Origin: Actinomycetota bacterium
GTDB taxonomy: Bacteria > Actinomycetota > Thermoleophilia > BMS3ABIN01
Assembly (NCBI GenBank): GCA_023382335.1
Contig: JAMCPM010000012.1
Coordinates: 46,976 to 110,975 of the forward strand
DNA length: 64,000 nucleotides
Reading direction: 5' to 3'
Position numbers and translations under genes: made by a program. Numbering within the stretch: the stretch's first letter is position 1; the number at the start of each line of letters is the position of its first letter. The notes beneath the pieces are model-generated. The model saw only the letters and a list, made by a program, of their open reading frames with translations, was not told where the DNA came from and did no database searches. Positions 63,989-64,000 of the stretch are shown piece by piece.

Positions 63989-64000
63989 ATCGTGTAGTTG

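Overview
The window is a 64 kb piece of a GC-rich bacterial chromosome, densely coded and without rRNA, CRISPR or recognisable insertion sequences. The gene set (actinobacterial-type NikMNQO uptake, TreT-type trehalose synthase, LytR-CpsA-Psr protein, D-Ala-D-Ala ligases, many GTG/TTG starts) fits a deep-branching Actinomycetota-like Gram-positive. Several radical SAM enzymes and a nickel system with CooT suggest an anaerobic or facultative life. This placement is inference; no 16S gene is present.

Layout. 1-1.0 kb: lower-GC end of a type I restriction system (HsdR C-terminus plus a YgjP-like metalloprotease). 1.0-3.0 kb: gmd-rmd, GDP-D-rhamnose synthesis. 3-6 kb: YugP protease, a flippase-like membrane protein, the first D-Ala-D-Ala ligase, a FlgM-like protein. 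6.3-10.2 kb: a coupled operon of sugar isomerase, radical SAM protein, response regulator and histidine kinase, followed by htrA with a direct-repeat operator. 11.8-19.9 kb: AcuC deacetylase, an AT-rich PQQ-repeat lipoprotein, IMPase, AmrS radical SAM enzyme, TreT, an OtsA-like synthase and a phasin-like protein. 19.8-25.9 kb: membrane glycosyltransferase, phosphoesterase, YtxH protein, LemA/HtpX pair, RadC-like protein.

25.9-28.6 kb is the landmark: a gene-free stretch with DnaA boxes, then rpmH-rnpA-yidD-yidC-jag. This is the classic origin-side cluster, but dnaA and rsmG-parA-parB are not beside it. rpmH starts with TTG, and rnpA has no ATG, GTG or TTG start that would give the full protein.

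28.6-43.3 kb carries a CopZ-like chaperone, a zinc-ribbon protein, YhaM exonuclease, RarA, an HNH protein, a sugar nucleotidyltransferase, and an envelope block (Ugd, LCP protein, GT4), followed by an NrnA-like phosphoesterase, a B12/radical SAM protein and an unknown membrane protein. 43.4-50.4 kb has a Ca2+-type P-ATPase, a low-GC patch ending at tRNA-Arg(CCU), a second Ddl, an aminotransferase, a DUF4126 protein and acylphosphatase. 50.5-53.5 kb is a nickel operon, cooT-nikMN-nikQ-nikO. It diverges from a PAS-GAF-two-CW histidine kinase with a stand-alone receiver. 56.5-64 kb has a polyprenol-phosphate mannose synthase-like GT2, an ABC-2 exporter, CopA copper ATPase, a phosphoesterase and a tandem-rhodanese lipoprotein.

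Common themes are cell-envelope polysaccharide (Gmd, Rmd, GMP-type pyrophosphorylase, Ugd, LCP, GTs), metal handling (Ni, Cu, Ca) and translational coupling with leaderless-looking starts. Intergenic repeats and long hairpins are the most unusual non-coding features.
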